45,754 nucleotides of DNA from NCBI GenBank assembly GCA_017652345.1, contig JAGCBE010000350.1:1-45754 (forward strand), read 5' to 3'. The translations under genes were made by a program, and so were the position numbers. The first letter of the stretch is position 1, and each line of letters begins with the position of its first letter. Positions 1 to 10,067 of the stretch are shown in pieces. Under the pieces are notes generated by a model. That model did no database searches and was not told the origin of the DNA. It was given only the letters and a program-made list of their open reading frames with translations. The stretch comes from Methanobrevibacter sp. (lineage in GTDB: Archaea > Methanobacteriota > Methanobacteria > Methanobacteriales > Methanobacteriaceae).

Positions 1-141
1 AACAATACAAGTGTCTGGTTTTGAATATTTATCTAATATATAGTTTATAATAGTATTATAATTTGTATTTATACAATATATCAATAATAACAATATAGTT
101 GGTATTAATGCTATATATATTAATGTGTTATTCTTCTTCAT
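1..141. repeat. Direct terminal repeat, copy 1 (circular contig overlap)
   Basis: Bases 1-141 are identical to 45614-45754. A perfect repeat of this length at the very ends is what a k-mer assembler leaves when it closes a circular or circularly permuted molecule. It holds the last codons of the holin gene and the first codons of the spanin gene in overlapping frames, so both genes are intact once the ends are joined. It could instead be a true physical terminal repeat, but its position inside an operon and its exact odd length favour an assembly overlap. Confidence 0.9.
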
Positions 142-457
142 TTTCAGGAATTTCTTCAATATCTCCGTTATTTCTTAACTGTTCCCTCTGCATTATCATC
201 CTTTCAGTATGAGCCAAGTGTTTATCAATATTATGTTTCATTATTCTAGTTTCAGCATTGAAGTACATTGAAACGCCAAATACTGCTGCTGAATATGTCA
301 TAGCCTGACCCAATATCCAGAGTATAGATTGTTCTGACAATAGGAGTGGAACAAATGCTGCAATACCTGTCAACAGCCAACCCAGTGTAAATGCTGCGCA
401 AGCACTGATTATTGCCAATTTTTCCTTAATATTCAGGTCTTTAAAAGTTACTTTCAT
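128..457 (-). CDS. Putative holin (two membrane segments)
   Basis: This 109-aa protein has two hydrophobic stretches, about residues 13-40 and 44-66, joined by a short loop, and a strongly charged C-terminal tail ending in a run of acidic residues. Size, topology and position directly before a spanin and a cell-wall protein fit a holin, which forms the inner-membrane lesion that triggers lysis. No family is recognised by sequence alone. Its 3' end overlaps the spanin start by 14 bases (seen at 128-141 and at the other end of the window). The start at 457 is preceded by the late motif TATGTTTA (475-482, minus strand) and a terminator hairpin. Confidence 0.6.
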   Translation of the reverse strand: MKVTFKDLNIKEKLAIISACAAFTLGWLLTGIAAFVPLLLSEQSILWILGQAMTYSAAVFGVSMYFNAETRIMKHNIDKHLAHTERMIMQREQLRNNGDIEEIPENEEE

Positions 458-474
458 TTTATTCCTTGTTTACA

Positions 475-482
475 TAAACATA
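475..482 (-). promoter_or_regulatory. Late motif TATGTTTA upstream of the holin
   Basis: The minus strand reads TATGTTTA, 17 bases before the holin ATG and just after the tape-measure terminator hairpin. It resembles the Bacteroidetes -7 element TAnnTTTG with a final A. It is one of ten exact copies in the late region. Confidence 0.5.
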
Positions 483-490
483 CATAAAAA

Positions 491-511
491 AAGGTGGCTA
501 TTAACCACCTT
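491..511 (-). terminator. Terminator after the tape measure gene
   Basis: The stem AAGGTGG / CCACCTT with a 7-base loop is followed on the minus strand by a run of T. It lies directly after the tape-measure stop codon. Confidence 0.75.
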
Positions 512-516
512 TTCGA

Positions 517-3500
517 TTAAAGTCCAGCAAGAGTTTGAACTTGTCTTACTTGTTCTTGCTTGTTGTTTATATCAACAACGCTTACAACAACAGGTCTGTT
601 CGAATATTTATCAAATGAATCTAATAACCTATCTTCAATTTCAATTGACGTTGAAAGTGTTGGAGGAATATAACCACCATCTGCAAATTTTGATTTTGGT
701 GACATCTTCATAATGCTCTTCTTAACAGAACCAGAAGAATAGAATTCAATAAGGTCTGATACATCAATCTTTTTCTTCTTTGAGTTGATGAATTCCAACA
801 ATGGTGCGTTCATCTCTGTTGAAATTCTGTTGGTTATAAACTCACCACCTTCAATCTCTGCTCTTCCTCCTAATACCTTTATTCCACCATCTCTATGCCT
901 ATTGCCCTGAGCAATACCGCCATCAAGACGGCCACCAACTGCATATGAAGGAATGTTCTGAGATTTGATTGCTGCAATCTGCGCTGCTCCAGTTGCTGCT
1001 GCAAGAGCCATCATTGGAATTGCTGGTATTGGCCAAGAGTTAACTGCTGCCATTGAGATTGCCATTGCCATATTGATATATGCCTGTGCCTCTTGCATTC
1101 TCTTCCTTGCAACGGCCTGGTCATGTTCCAATTTCTGCTTTTGTTTTTCAGCCTTTTCCTTTTCCTTCTCAATTCTCTTTTCCTCTGCTGCTGAAGCCCT
1201 TCTTGCTTCCATCTCAGCGTTTAACTGGTCAATAAGATGCTGTCTTCTATCGCCTCTACTGGTTGCAAGTTCATCTTCAATGCTATCAACTTCGTTTGCA
1301 TATTTTTGAGTTAATTCCCTCTGTTTATCAAGTAATTCCTCATATTTTTGAATGAACTCTTCCTGTTGTTCAATCTCCTTATCATACTGATTGCTTGTTA
1401 TTTCAGATAATGAACCAAGAACTGAGTTAACTGCTTGACCAACTGCTTGCATCCAAAAGTTTATACCTTCTGCCAATTGTTCCCACTGACCTCCAAATGA
1501 TAGTTTATACTTAACCTCATCCATTTTTTGGCCAACGTTTTCTGCAAATACGTCTAACTCTCTGTTGGCGTTTTGGAAATCATCAAATGTTATTTCATTT
1601 GCGTCAAGTTGGCTTTGCAATTTTTTCTTTAATGAAAGTATTTCGTCAGCAAGTGTTTCATAAGAATTAAGCAAGTTCCTATTATTGATATTTGTTTGCT
1701 TCAAATTAATAATTCCCCAGCCATACTTGTCATAAACAGGTTGTTTTGATTCAAGGTTGGTAATAGCAGTTTGGAAATCTCTTAATTCTTGAAGTCTTGC
1801 TCTATATGCTTCGCCATTAACTTGCTTAATCTTTTCATTCTTTTCCTTTTCAAGTTTTACAAGGTTGGCATTGTGCTTAACTGTTATTAATTCCTCATCT
1901 TGCTTGTATAACTCAAATGACTTTGTTGCAGCCTCATTATATTCCTTTTCAGTGTTAAGAAGTTCTCTATCAAGTTCTTGTTTTGACCATTTTTCTAGTT
2001 TTGCTAAACCTTCTAATTGCTCTTTTCTCTTGTCATTCCAGTCACTGTTTATCTTTTGCTGTTCATTCCATTTCTGTAACAACAATCTCTTCTCATTCTC
2101 ATATTGCTCATTTTCGAGTTTCAATTGAGTGTTATAATCATCTTCAGCAGCCTTTGTTTCGAAAGAAAGCCTCTTTGCCCAATAATACTCTATTGCGTTA
2201 AATCTTTGAACGAAAATATTTGAAATCTTTGAAGAATAACCCTCTTGTAACAATAACTCTTTGTAGAGTTGAACTTTTTTATCTCCGTATTCTTTAACTA
2301 ACCTCTTTTCTTCCTCTTCATATATTTTATTTAACTCATCGGCTTCCCATCTCTTTTTGTCTACTACCCTTTCATAATCCTCTAACTCTTGTTCTGTCAA
2401 CTTATGACGAAGTGCTTCAACTTGTTCATATACACTACCAGCAATATTTTCAGCATTCTGTGCTTCTCTAAGCAAGTCTATCAAATTCTTCATATCTTCT
2501 GTAAACTTGTCTTCGCCAGTAGATACATATTGAAGTTCTATTCTTGTTCCAACAGAAAGTTGATTCTTGCCCTGAGCACCGTATGAAGACATTCCTTGGT
2601 TGAAGAACTTTCCAATAGATTCATCCAATTCCCAGCTGTAGTTTTCAGCCTCTTGCTTGATGTTCTCAGCCATTTTGGATTGAATTTCAATGGAATAAGC
2701 ATAAATCTTATCCCACATGTTCTTGTATTCATTTTGAACCTTTTCAGCCCAATCCTTCTTGGCTTCAAGAATCTTTTTGTCATACAATTTCTCAATCTCT
2801 GCTCTGCGTTCTGCAACCAATTTGCCATCAGCAACAACTTTTGCAAGTCTTTGCTTTCTTTCCTCTTCCAATTGCTTAAGGACTTTGTTAAGCCCTTCTT
2901 TCATGTTGGCAATTCTAAGATTTCCAAGGTCTTTTTCAGCCTCCAAAATTTCCCTATTGTTCTTCTTTGCTTCGTTGAGGGATTTTCTGTTAGCCTCTTT
3001 TTCTTCCTTAATTTTTCTATTTTGATACTTCTTTTCGATGTTTTGTTTATCTTCTGCTGTTAGAGTTGCATCAGCCAATTCCTTCTTTTTATCAAGGTCT
3101 CTCTGTGCTTGTCTCTTTTCAGCACCATCTTTCATAGCATCAATCTTAAGTTGTTCAGAACGTATAATTTGCTGTGTTGTTCTCTTTTCAAAATCATCCA
3201 TTGAAACTTTAACGCCCCTTATAAGATTGATGATTTGCTCAACTCTTTTTCTAAACTTTTCGACTGGTATATATTGGTCAAGGTTCATAAAGATTGTGCG
3301 AAGCATTTCATTATCATCCATCTGCTTCTTCAATTCCGCCAATTCTCTTTCTCCTTCCTTGGTATCAGTCTTCATAGTTTGCATTGCATGCTCATAAGCC
3401 TTAAGGAATTTACCTATTGCAACCTGACCAATCTCTACCAAATCGTCTTTTGTGTCATCAAGTGTATATATTAAAGACCTAAGATAAGTATCAAATTCTC

Positions 3501-5043
3501 CAGACTCATCACTTAACTTAGACATTGCATCTTTGCCTTCAAGCACAGCATCAGAATACAACTTCCAAATCCTTGTAAGTTCTTCAATATCTTTTGCTTG
3601 TGTTTTACCTGCGCCAAATGACAAATCTATGTTATTTGAATTATCATTAAGATTTTCAGCAAACCTATCCCCTTCAAGTTCAGCCTTTTCTTTTAATGCT
3701 TGAATTTGCTCGTTTATTACATTGGTTGTTTCTTCTAATTGTTTTCTAAAATATTCCTCCTGAGTAATTGCACCTTGATAATAAGATTTAGCAAGTTCAT
3801 CGTTTCTTTCTTCAAGTTTTTTGTTAACATAATCAAGTTGTGCATCTAATAATTTCTCTTCTTTTATTAAATCAGCATCGCCTTTTACCCACTTGGTCAT
3901 TTTTTCAGAAACCCATTCAATGCCCTGCACTAAAAGATTAATGGCTTCTAATGCTAAACCAATTCCAACAGCCTTTAAAGCCATTGAAAGCCCTCTAACA
4001 GCCACTGTAGCAGCCCTGCTTCCCATTGTTAAACCTTCAGTAGCAACCTTCGCGCCAGTGAGGCCGGCAACCATCTTATCAATATTTTCTCCACCCTTAG
4101 AAAATAACTTACCAAGACCTTCAGATGTTTCCATCTGTTTTCTAAGTGTTTCAATACCCTTAAGAACGTTTTGAAGGGAAACAAGTCTTTGTATTGAACG
4201 TTCAATTTCTGTATTATCAAGTCCAAAGAAGCCCTTTAAGCCCTGTCCAACTGAAGCCATTGCTGTGAATGATTGCATCATATCCATTGCCTCATCCATA
4301 GCCTTTGAAGACTTGGTTGCATCATCCATTGCTGACTGCAATTTGTAATACTCGCTCCTTAACTCCTTTGCAACTTCTGTATTGCCACTACCAGCAGCCT
4401 CCAACCCAATAAGTTCGTTCTTCAATGTTCTTGAAGCCTCTCTTGCTGAGTTGAATTCTCTTGTTACACCACCAATGCTTATGGATAATTTCTGCATTCC
4501 ATCAAATGCAGATGAATAGTTACCAACGTTTCTTCCAAACTGACCATATGATTGCTCAATCTCCTTTAACTTATCGTTAAGTTCCTTTGCTCTGTCAATC
4601 ATTTGCTTCATTTGACCAGAATCACTAACATCAACTGTTTGCATAACAGCCTTGATGTCAGCCAATTCTTGCTTCATTCCTGAAATTGTGTTGGAATAAG
4701 ACTTTGCTGCCAATCTCTCTTGGGCTGCAATCTGTTTTTGGTCTTGTTCAGTTTCCTTTAAAACATCCTTTGCAGCAAGATAATTCTGATATATCTCTTT
4801 TGAATGGGCTTTTCTCTTTTCTTCCAATTGTTCAATCTGTTTTTGCAACTTCTCTTCCTCATCCAATGAAGATGATTTTGAAGAACCACCAGAAGATTTT
4901 GAACCAACATTAACTGCCTTGCTATTCAAAGCGTTAATTCTTGATTCAAGATTGCTTAATTGCTCATTTAAACTCTTAACTGCATCAATTGACTCGGTTA
5001 AACCATTAATGACTATCTTATATGTTCTTGTATCATTAGCCAT
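517..5043 (-). CDS. Tail tape measure protein
   Basis: This 1508-aa protein is the longest single-function late gene. It is almost entirely helical and charged, with long Lys/Glu coiled coils (about 50-170, 660-760 and 900-1180), a hydrophobic alpha-helical patch near 335-380, and a second Ala/Met-rich hydrophobic segment near 1345-1385. A Gly-rich C-terminal section (SYAVGGRLDGG) follows, a typical ending of tape measures in Bacteroidetes phages. It sets tail length during tail-tube assembly and is later ejected. By the usual rule of about 0.15 nm per residue, the tail would be roughly 220 nm. It lies downstream of two large tail proteins. The start at 5043 follows a terminator and a TATGTTTA motif. 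Confidence 0.92.
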   Translation of the reverse strand: MANDTRTYKIVINGLTESIDAVKSLNEQLSNLESRINALNSKAVNVGSKSSGGSSKSSSLDEEEKLQKQIEQLEEKRKAHSKEIYQNYLAAKDVLKETEQDQKQIAAQERLAAKSYSNTISGMKQELADIKAVMQTVDVSDSGQMKQMIDRAKELNDKLKEIEQSYGQFGRNVGNYSSAFDGMQKLSISIGGVTREFNSAREASRTLKNELIGLEAAGSGNTEVAKELRSEYYKLQSAMDDATKSSKAMDEAMDMMQSFTAMASVGQGLKGFFGLDNTEIERSIQRLVSLQNVLKGIETLRKQMETSEGLGKLFSKGGENIDKMVAGLTGAKVATEGLTMGSRAATVAVRGLSMALKAVGIGLALEAINLLVQGIEWVSEKMTKWVKGDADLIKEEKLLDAQLDYVNKKLEERNDELAKSYYQGAITQEEYFRKQLEETTNVINEQIQALKEKAELEGDRFAENLNDNSNNIDLSFGAGKTQAKDIEELTRIWKLYSDAVLEGKDAMSKLSDESGEFDTYLRSLIYTLDDTKDDLVEIGQVAIGKFLKAYEHAMQTMKTDTKEGERELAELKKQMDDNEMLRTIFMNLDQYIPVEKFRKRVEQIINLIRGVKVSMDDFEKRTTQQIIRSEQLKIDAMKDGAEKRQAQRDLDKKKELADATLTAEDKQNIEKKYQNRKIKEEKEANRKSLNEAKKNNREILEAEKDLGNLRIANMKEGLNKVLKQLEEERKQRLAKVVADGKLVAERRAEIEKLYDKKILEAKKDWAEKVQNEYKNMWDKIYAYSIEIQSKMAENIKQEAENYSWELDESIGKFFNQGMSSYGAQGKNQLSVGTRIELQYVSTGEDKFTEDMKNLIDLLREAQNAENIAGSVYEQVEALRHKLTEQELEDYERVVDKKRWEADELNKIYEEEEKRLVKEYGDKKVQLYKELLLQEGYSSKISNIFVQRFNAIEYYWAKRLSFETKAAEDDYNTQLKLENEQYENEKRLLLQKWNEQQKINSDWNDKRKEQLEGLAKLEKWSKQELDRELLNTEKEYNEAATKSFELYKQDEELITVKHNANLVKLEKEKNEKIKQVNGEAYRARLQELRDFQTAITNLESKQPVYDKYGWGIINLKQTNINNRNLLNSYETLADEILSLKKKLQSQLDANEITFDDFQNANRELDVFAENVGQKMDEVKYKLSFGGQWEQLAEGINFWMQAVGQAVNSVLGSLSEITSNQYDKEIEQQEEFIQKYEELLDKQRELTQKYANEVDSIEDELATSRGDRRQHLIDQLNAEMEARRASAAEEKRIEKEKEKAEKQKQKLEHDQAVARKRMQEAQAYINMAMAISMAAVNSWPIPAIPMMALAAATGAAQIAAIKSQNIPSYAVGGRLDGGIAQGNRHRDGGIKVLGGRAEIEGGEFITNRISTEMNAPLLEFINSKKKKIDVSDLIEFYSSGSVKKSIMKMSPKSKFADGGYIPPTLSTSIEIEDRLLDSFDKYSNRPVVVSVVDINNKQEQVRQVQTLAGL

Positions 5044-5063
5044 AATTTATAATATTTTTTTTA

Positions 5064-5071
5064 TAAACATA
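5064..5071 (-). promoter_or_regulatory. Late motif TATGTTTA upstream of the tape measure
   Basis: The minus strand reads TTTTTTAATATGTTTATAAA directly after a GGGAGAAA/TTTCTCCC hairpin and 20 bases before the tape-measure ATG. It is one of ten exact late-region copies. Confidence 0.5.
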
Positions 5072-5080
5072 TTAAAAAAT

Positions 5081-5100
5081 GGGAGAAATTGCTTTCTCCC
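5081..5100 (-). terminator. Terminator after the 994-aa tail protein
   Basis: This is a perfect 8-bp stem GGGAGAAA / TTTCTCCC with a 4-base loop, followed on the minus strand by six T. Confidence 0.8.
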
Positions 5101-5106
5101 ACTTAC

Positions 5107-8091
5107 TTATACCTTCTTTATCATTTTTATTTCAGTTGGGTTATTTCCTGTAGGGTCAAACCCTGAAATTGAAACAGGAATGTATAAATCCGAATCGAAA
5201 TGAACCATTGCACCATTCTTAATCGATTTATACTCTTCAGGACTTAAATACACTTCAACCTCAACATAATTTGAAGCCAAATATGGGGTTACGTTGAAAT
5301 ATTTTGCTAACAGACTGATTTCAGTTGTCTTATATGAAAGATTCATATACATATCCCTGTAATTTGTCCATAAGTTCTTTGGCTCATAGATTTGAACCCT
5401 TTCAGGTGGATATGTTCTTGTCCAAACATATGCATTCGCTTCAGCTGGTTTGAACCAAAATCTTTGAGATAATCCATAACCATCATGTTTCATTGATTCA
5501 TCATAGTCATAATCAGGTATCATATAAGTGTACTTTGAAATAACAGGTATTCTAAGAGTAACGGTTGTGCCAGAATCCTCTTCAAACGTTGAATCAACCT
5601 CATACCAATTGAAATTATCATACCAAGTATATGAGAATTGAAGGCTTTTTTCAGATTTGCTTGTTTCATATGAATCATCGTTCAATTTTATAATTGTATA
5701 TCCTGAATCTCCTGATGCTTTCCAATTTGGGTCATTCAATATGGATTCATTACCACCAGCTGCTTCAACCACTGACCTTTCAAAACCCCATTCATCAGTG
5801 TCAATCTTATATTTAACTGCCATTTCTGCTGGATAATTGATTCTTGATGCTTCAGCATTTGCTGAATTTGTTCTGTCATCAATATCAACAGCATAAGGCA
5901 AATTCTTTACAAAGGCTTTCTTGGTGTTGATATATACATTCTTTCCATTTTGAACCAATTCCAAATTATAAGCATCGATTACATTTTGAACCCATTCTGA
6001 TATTTTCTTCTCCTTATTCAAGAAATTACTTAATCTAAGGTCATAATCGAATTCTGAAGGGCTATAATATGTATATCTGTCTTTCTTTAATTCATTATAA
6101 CTTCTAGGAGATGCTGCTGTTATCTTAAGATTGATATTGGTTGTTGTGTTATACAATACATTTGTTCCTCCAGTTGTTTCAAAACCTCTATGAACTGCCA
6201 TTAACTCCAACACATCATCCTTATTCAAATACACCATACAACTTATGAAACCTGTCATTCCTGTATTTGAAGAATTAACTCTTGAAATTGGGGTATTGAT
6301 ATAGGTATTATAGTTATATTGTGTTTCTTCAAATACAATATTACCAGTTCCCGCTTCCCTTCTCATAGATTGATAACCTATTTCAGGATAAAAACCATAA
6401 TTTACATCAGCCTCAGACTTTGACCAAGAATAACCATTCTTCATAACTGATGCAACACCACCATAGAAGGAACTAAAGCCACAAATGAAAGCCTTTGAAA
6501 CTGCTTGGTCATAAGCCATTATCTCGCCATCATTGTATATGTAGCCCAATTTCGCTGGTGTCCAATATCTTCCGCTATCTGAATCAAATCCATCACCACT
6601 AACAGTTCCACCGCCACCACCTGTATAAGGTTCATGACCACCTACAGAACCACCTCTTGTTACAGCCCCAGACCTTCTTCCTCCAACATGTTCACTAACA
6701 GAACCATCGTTTCTTCTTCTTCCCTGAGTATTGTAAAGGGTAAGGTCATTCTGCTTTGTCGGCAATGTTGAGTTATAAGCATCTTCATGAGGGAAACAAG
6801 TTAGCCAATCATTCACATTTGAATAGGTTCTATAATTTACTGTATATGTTTCATCATTTGGATTACCATTTACATAGTTCTTATTTCGCTTTCCCTTTAT
6901 CAATTCATAGTTATCCTCATAGTTCCTTATAAGAGCAATCTCTATTGGTGTATTCTCAGTGAAACCAACAGGAAGATTTATACTTTCCTCTGACATTGTT
7001 CTATAAAGTGGGTCATATATATGATGCATCACCGTAAGATTACCCGTTGAATTAAGCGTTGTGCTTGCAGATAATTCAATCTTATAGAAACCATCTGCTG
7101 GTATTACAATAACCTTCTCATTTGGTTGATACATATATGATGGGTTTTCAACACTAACAGTACCACCACCAAGAATGTCATACATAAACACTGACTCATA
7201 GTTGTACTCTGTCTTGCTTTCCAAATATGAACCTTCAGTTTCAACGTTTCCAAATACCTTGAAATAAGGATAATTCAATTCTTGCTGATAACTGCTTTTG
7301 CCACTTGTACTCAATGTTGCTGACAAACTGACCTGACCAAATTTTGGATTACCAAGATTATATACAGGTACTTGTCCATCAGCCAAGTTACAACTCATAT
7401 ATATATCTTTCAGAAAGACATCATTGAAAGCATCACCAGCAACATTATAGCCCTTGTATTCAAAAGCCTTTTTCATTGTTTCTAACATCTTAAGAGAAGG
7501 ATAGAAACTCTCAACGTACCACCTATTATACTTGTCAATATCAAACTTGCTTGTATATTTGTTTCCAATATCATCACTTGTTTGAGGTGATTTTTGGAAT
7601 ACGCCATAACTTACCAAAGGGAATACAGCATCAGGAGATAATTGGGCATTGTAATAATCAATTGAATTACCTGATGTTCCTGCTCCATCAAAAGGAATAA
7701 ACCAAGGAATATCAGACAATAGGGATTCTCCAAATATATCTTCCAATGAATATACCTTAACACTTACAAGGTTGCATTGATACATTCCTTTTTTGAAACC
7801 ATTCAAGGTAAGTGAACCTTCAAATATAACAGAACCATCAGCATACACTTCAGCATTCCATCTCTGGTGAAACTTGTTCAACCTTGAAAGATTGTTCGCA
7901 TAGTCAAAAATCTTATCGTTATTTGGCGTTGAAGGTAGTTCAAATTCAAATGAATATTCAGCCTGACTTGAAGAGATTTTTTCAGGGTCGTATAAAACGT
8001 TCTGGAACCTCAGATTTAATGACTTCTGAGATTCCAAATCCATCTTATGACCATTTATATATAACTCAATGTAATGCTCTTTGTAAACCAT
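5107..8091 (-). CDS. Large tail protein (distal tail / baseplate-like)
   Basis: This 994-aa protein is not assigned to a named family. The N-terminus (about 1-75) reads as a beta-rich tail-protein domain of the kind found next to tape measures in Bacteroidetes siphophages. About 457-503 is a Gly/Arg/Ser-rich low-complexity linker with GGGGG that splits the protein into two halves, and the rest is Tyr/Asn/Asp-rich and beta-like. Immediately before the tape measure and after another tail gene, it probably forms tail-tip or tail-associated structure. It starts 14 bases after the preceding stop codon. The Gly-rich hinge could be an insertion site for a variable domain. Confidence 0.6.
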   Translation of the reverse strand: MVYKEHYIELYINGHKMDLESQKSLNLRFQNVLYDPEKISSSQAEYSFEFELPSTPNNDKIFDYANNLSRLNKFHQRWNAEVYADGSVIFEGSLTLNGFKKGMYQCNLVSVKVYSLEDIFGESLLSDIPWFIPFDGAGTSGNSIDYYNAQLSPDAVFPLVSYGVFQKSPQTSDDIGNKYTSKFDIDKYNRWYVESFYPSLKMLETMKKAFEYKGYNVAGDAFNDVFLKDIYMSCNLADGQVPVYNLGNPKFGQVSLSATLSTSGKSSYQQELNYPYFKVFGNVETEGSYLESKTEYNYESVFMYDILGGGTVSVENPSYMYQPNEKVIVIPADGFYKIELSASTTLNSTGNLTVMHHIYDPLYRTMSEESINLPVGFTENTPIEIALIRNYEDNYELIKGKRNKNYVNGNPNDETYTVNYRTYSNVNDWLTCFPHEDAYNSTLPTKQNDLTLYNTQGRRRNDGSVSEHVGGRRSGAVTRGGSVGGHEPYTGGGGGTVSGDGFDSDSGRYWTPAKLGYIYNDGEIMAYDQAVSKAFICGFSSFYGGVASVMKNGYSWSKSEADVNYGFYPEIGYQSMRREAGTGNIVFEETQYNYNTYINTPISRVNSSNTGMTGFISCMVYLNKDDVLELMAVHRGFETTGGTNVLYNTTTNINLKITAASPRSYNELKKDRYTYYSPSEFDYDLRLSNFLNKEKKISEWVQNVIDAYNLELVQNGKNVYINTKKAFVKNLPYAVDIDDRTNSANAEASRINYPAEMAVKYKIDTDEWGFERSVVEAAGGNESILNDPNWKASGDSGYTIIKLNDDSYETSKSEKSLQFSYTWYDNFNWYEVDSTFEEDSGTTVTLRIPVISKYTYMIPDYDYDESMKHDGYGLSQRFWFKPAEANAYVWTRTYPPERVQIYEPKNLWTNYRDMYMNLSYKTTEISLLAKYFNVTPYLASNYVEVEVYLSPEEYKSIKNGAMVHFDSDLYIPVSISGFDPTGNNPTEIKMIKKV

Positions 8092-8104
8092 ATCTTAAAT
8101 ATTG

Positions 8105-9565
8105 TTAAATTATGCTTGGTTCTTGTGAATAATGATACTTCAATGTTGCCTCATATACATTGTTATTGTCAGTTTCATCAACACTAAGGCTATCAATAAG
8201 AATTGTATAGAATTCACCATTTATTTCAGTCCAAATGTTACCAGATTGAAGTAAGTCATTAAAGATATACTTTCCATCATTTTCAAATAAATGAGATTTA
8301 AGAGTAACTGTATACTTAACCTTGTTATCATATGACCTTTCCAATTCATTTAATGGCTTGTCAGCAAATGAATCTGTATAATAGCCAAAGATGTTCTTCT
8401 CATATGTATCTACAGTTAAATCCCTTGTTTCACTCTTCTGTCCTGTAAAATCGAAGAAACTGATTCCACCATATGAATTTCTCCAATAAACCCTTTGATA
8501 GTACTCAGTTGCCTTTATTGGCTTTATAACCTTATATCTAATCTTTGTATTACCAATTGTAAGGTCAATATAGAAAGCCTGTTGGAAATAAGCATATCCT
8601 GAGTGGTTCAATATATATTTCAAATCAATCAATGAATTACTGTTGCAACGAGTGGTAGATGATATGACATAACTGTTTATTCTATTGAATGCTGAATCAA
8701 GATAATCAATCTGATATGTGAAACCACCTTCATTACCTGTATACAATGATATATCTATCTCAGGCTTATACAAGTACAATATGGTGTTATTGTCAGCATC
8801 TTGGTTTGCTCCCCTACTATAGTTCTGAGCAATGTTAGAATAATCATTGAAAAGGTATTTATTACCCTGATTACACATATATCCAACTGAAGCATAGTTT
8901 GTATCAATGTTACCCAATAACTGATAAATACCATTCTTTATTGTTGAAACCCTGAAGGTATATGGAACAATCTTTCCATATTCTGCGAATGTTGTAATAA
9001 CAGGTGACATATTAAATGCTGCTTCACCACCATAGAAGTTCTTCTCCAGTGTTGTTACATATTCACTATCTGCATACACATCAACATCAATCTTTGAACC
9101 ATACAAATCGCTAATTGCAGAACCATCAGTACCAATCGCTGTCATATATGTTGAAGAGATGTTATAATCAAGATAGTTCTGAGCGGTTGACCATATAGTG
9201 CCAACAGCCTTTGCTGTCAATATAACCATATTGGTGTCATGCTCAATATTGAAGTTTGCAGCAACAGTTGGGCAATTCCTTAACGCTCTTGCAACAGATG
9301 CAGCAGTTGACGTTGTACTATTACTAACATAGAAGTTCTTATTCAAAGCGTTATTTGGATTAAGCACATTTGAAATGGTTTCTCCTAGAAATGTAATGTA
9401 CCACTGATTATCAGCAGTTGTTGCTGTCGAAAAGTCAGCAATGAATTGGAATGTCATTGTTGCATAAGTGCCACCATCTTCATCCTCAACCTTCAATATG
9501 TTTGGAATGTCAGTAAACGTTATAAGGTTACTGGCCAATTGCATATTATTATATGTAATATTCAT
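8105..9565 (-). CDS. Tail protein (tube or tail-tip component)
   Basis: This 486-aa, acidic protein is rich in Asn, Thr and Tyr, with a predicted all-beta character and no signal peptide, membrane segment or enzyme motif. It lies between the tail completion genes and the 994-aa tail protein, with gaps of 4 and 13 bases, so it is translated from the same message. Context indicates a virion tail component, perhaps tail tip or a tube-like protein with extra domains. The exact role cannot be read from the sequence. Confidence 0.5.
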   Translation of the reverse strand: MNITYNNMQLASNLITFTDIPNILKVEDEDGGTYATMTFQFIADFSTATTADNQWYITFLGETISNVLNPNNALNKNFYVSNSTTSTAASVARALRNCPTVAANFNIEHDTNMVILTAKAVGTIWSTAQNYLDYNISSTYMTAIGTDGSAISDLYGSKIDVDVYADSEYVTTLEKNFYGGEAAFNMSPVITTFAEYGKIVPYTFRVSTIKNGIYQLLGNIDTNYASVGYMCNQGNKYLFNDYSNIAQNYSRGANQDADNNTILYLYKPEIDISLYTGNEGGFTYQIDYLDSAFNRINSYVISSTTRCNSNSLIDLKYILNHSGYAYFQQAFYIDLTIGNTKIRYKVIKPIKATEYYQRVYWRNSYGGISFFDFTGQKSETRDLTVDTYEKNIFGYYTDSFADKPLNELERSYDNKVKYTVTLKSHLFENDGKYIFNDLLQSGNIWTEINGEFYTILIDSLSVDETDNNNVYEATLKYHYSQEPSII

Positions 9566-9569
9566 ATCT

Positions 9570-10064
9570 TTATTTATTAAAATAGTTATCTATGTCTTCC
9601 ATTATTCCATCAAATAGAGTATCAAACCATTTGTCAATATAATCGTTTAACTCAGGTATCATCTTTGTTAAGTCACCATCATCATCATATACCATAAATG
9701 GTCTTGCCTTTATGCCATTCTCAATGATGTTCCTTATTATAATAAATACCATTGAAGCCTGAGACATATCTCCAAACTTAATACCCTTTCTCTTAACCCA
9801 ATTATCAACATTATTAACGAACTTTGACATTGTACCTGGGTATCTTCCCGTTCGCTTCCAACCTCTACTGACAAACTCCCAATAATCAGCAATCTGAAGA
9901 GCAATGCCATCCTCGACAACATTAACATTTATGGACTTCTCCAACTCAGAACCTTGCAGTGTGTTTGTTCCAGTCTTTGGATTTATACCATACTTGTTAA
10001 TCCTGTCATTAAGTAATCGCTTAACAGCCAATGCCAATTCTTGAAATGCTGTCTTTACATCCAT
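9570..10064 (-). CDS. Tail completion / HK97 gp10-like protein
   Basis: This 164-aa protein starts with an amphipathic helix, has a basic central part (KINVN...WEFVSRGWKR region about 45-75), and a segment GIKARPFM near residue 127 that resembles the I-x-A-R-P-F motif of HK97 gp10-type and related neck or tail-completion proteins. Those proteins sit at the head-tail interface and are needed to join tails. It is 3 bases from the upstream gene and 4 from the downstream one. Family assignment rests on the short ARPF motif, length and context. Confidence 0.6.
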   Translation of the reverse strand: MDVKTAFQELALAVKRLLNDRINKYGINPKTGTNTLQGSELEKSINVNVVEDGIALQIADYWEFVSRGWKRTGRYPGTMSKFVNNVDNWVKRKGIKFGDMSQASMVFIIIRNIIENGIKARPFMVYDDDGDLTKMIPELNDYIDKWFDTLFDGIMEDIDNYFNK

Positions 10065-10067
10065 ATA

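Noticed and set aside
965..3474. Several open frames on the plus strand of 60-155 codons opposite the tape measure
   Set aside because: They are antisense to a strongly coding helical gene, have low-complexity Ser/Phe/Cys-rich translations and no promoter or spacing logic.
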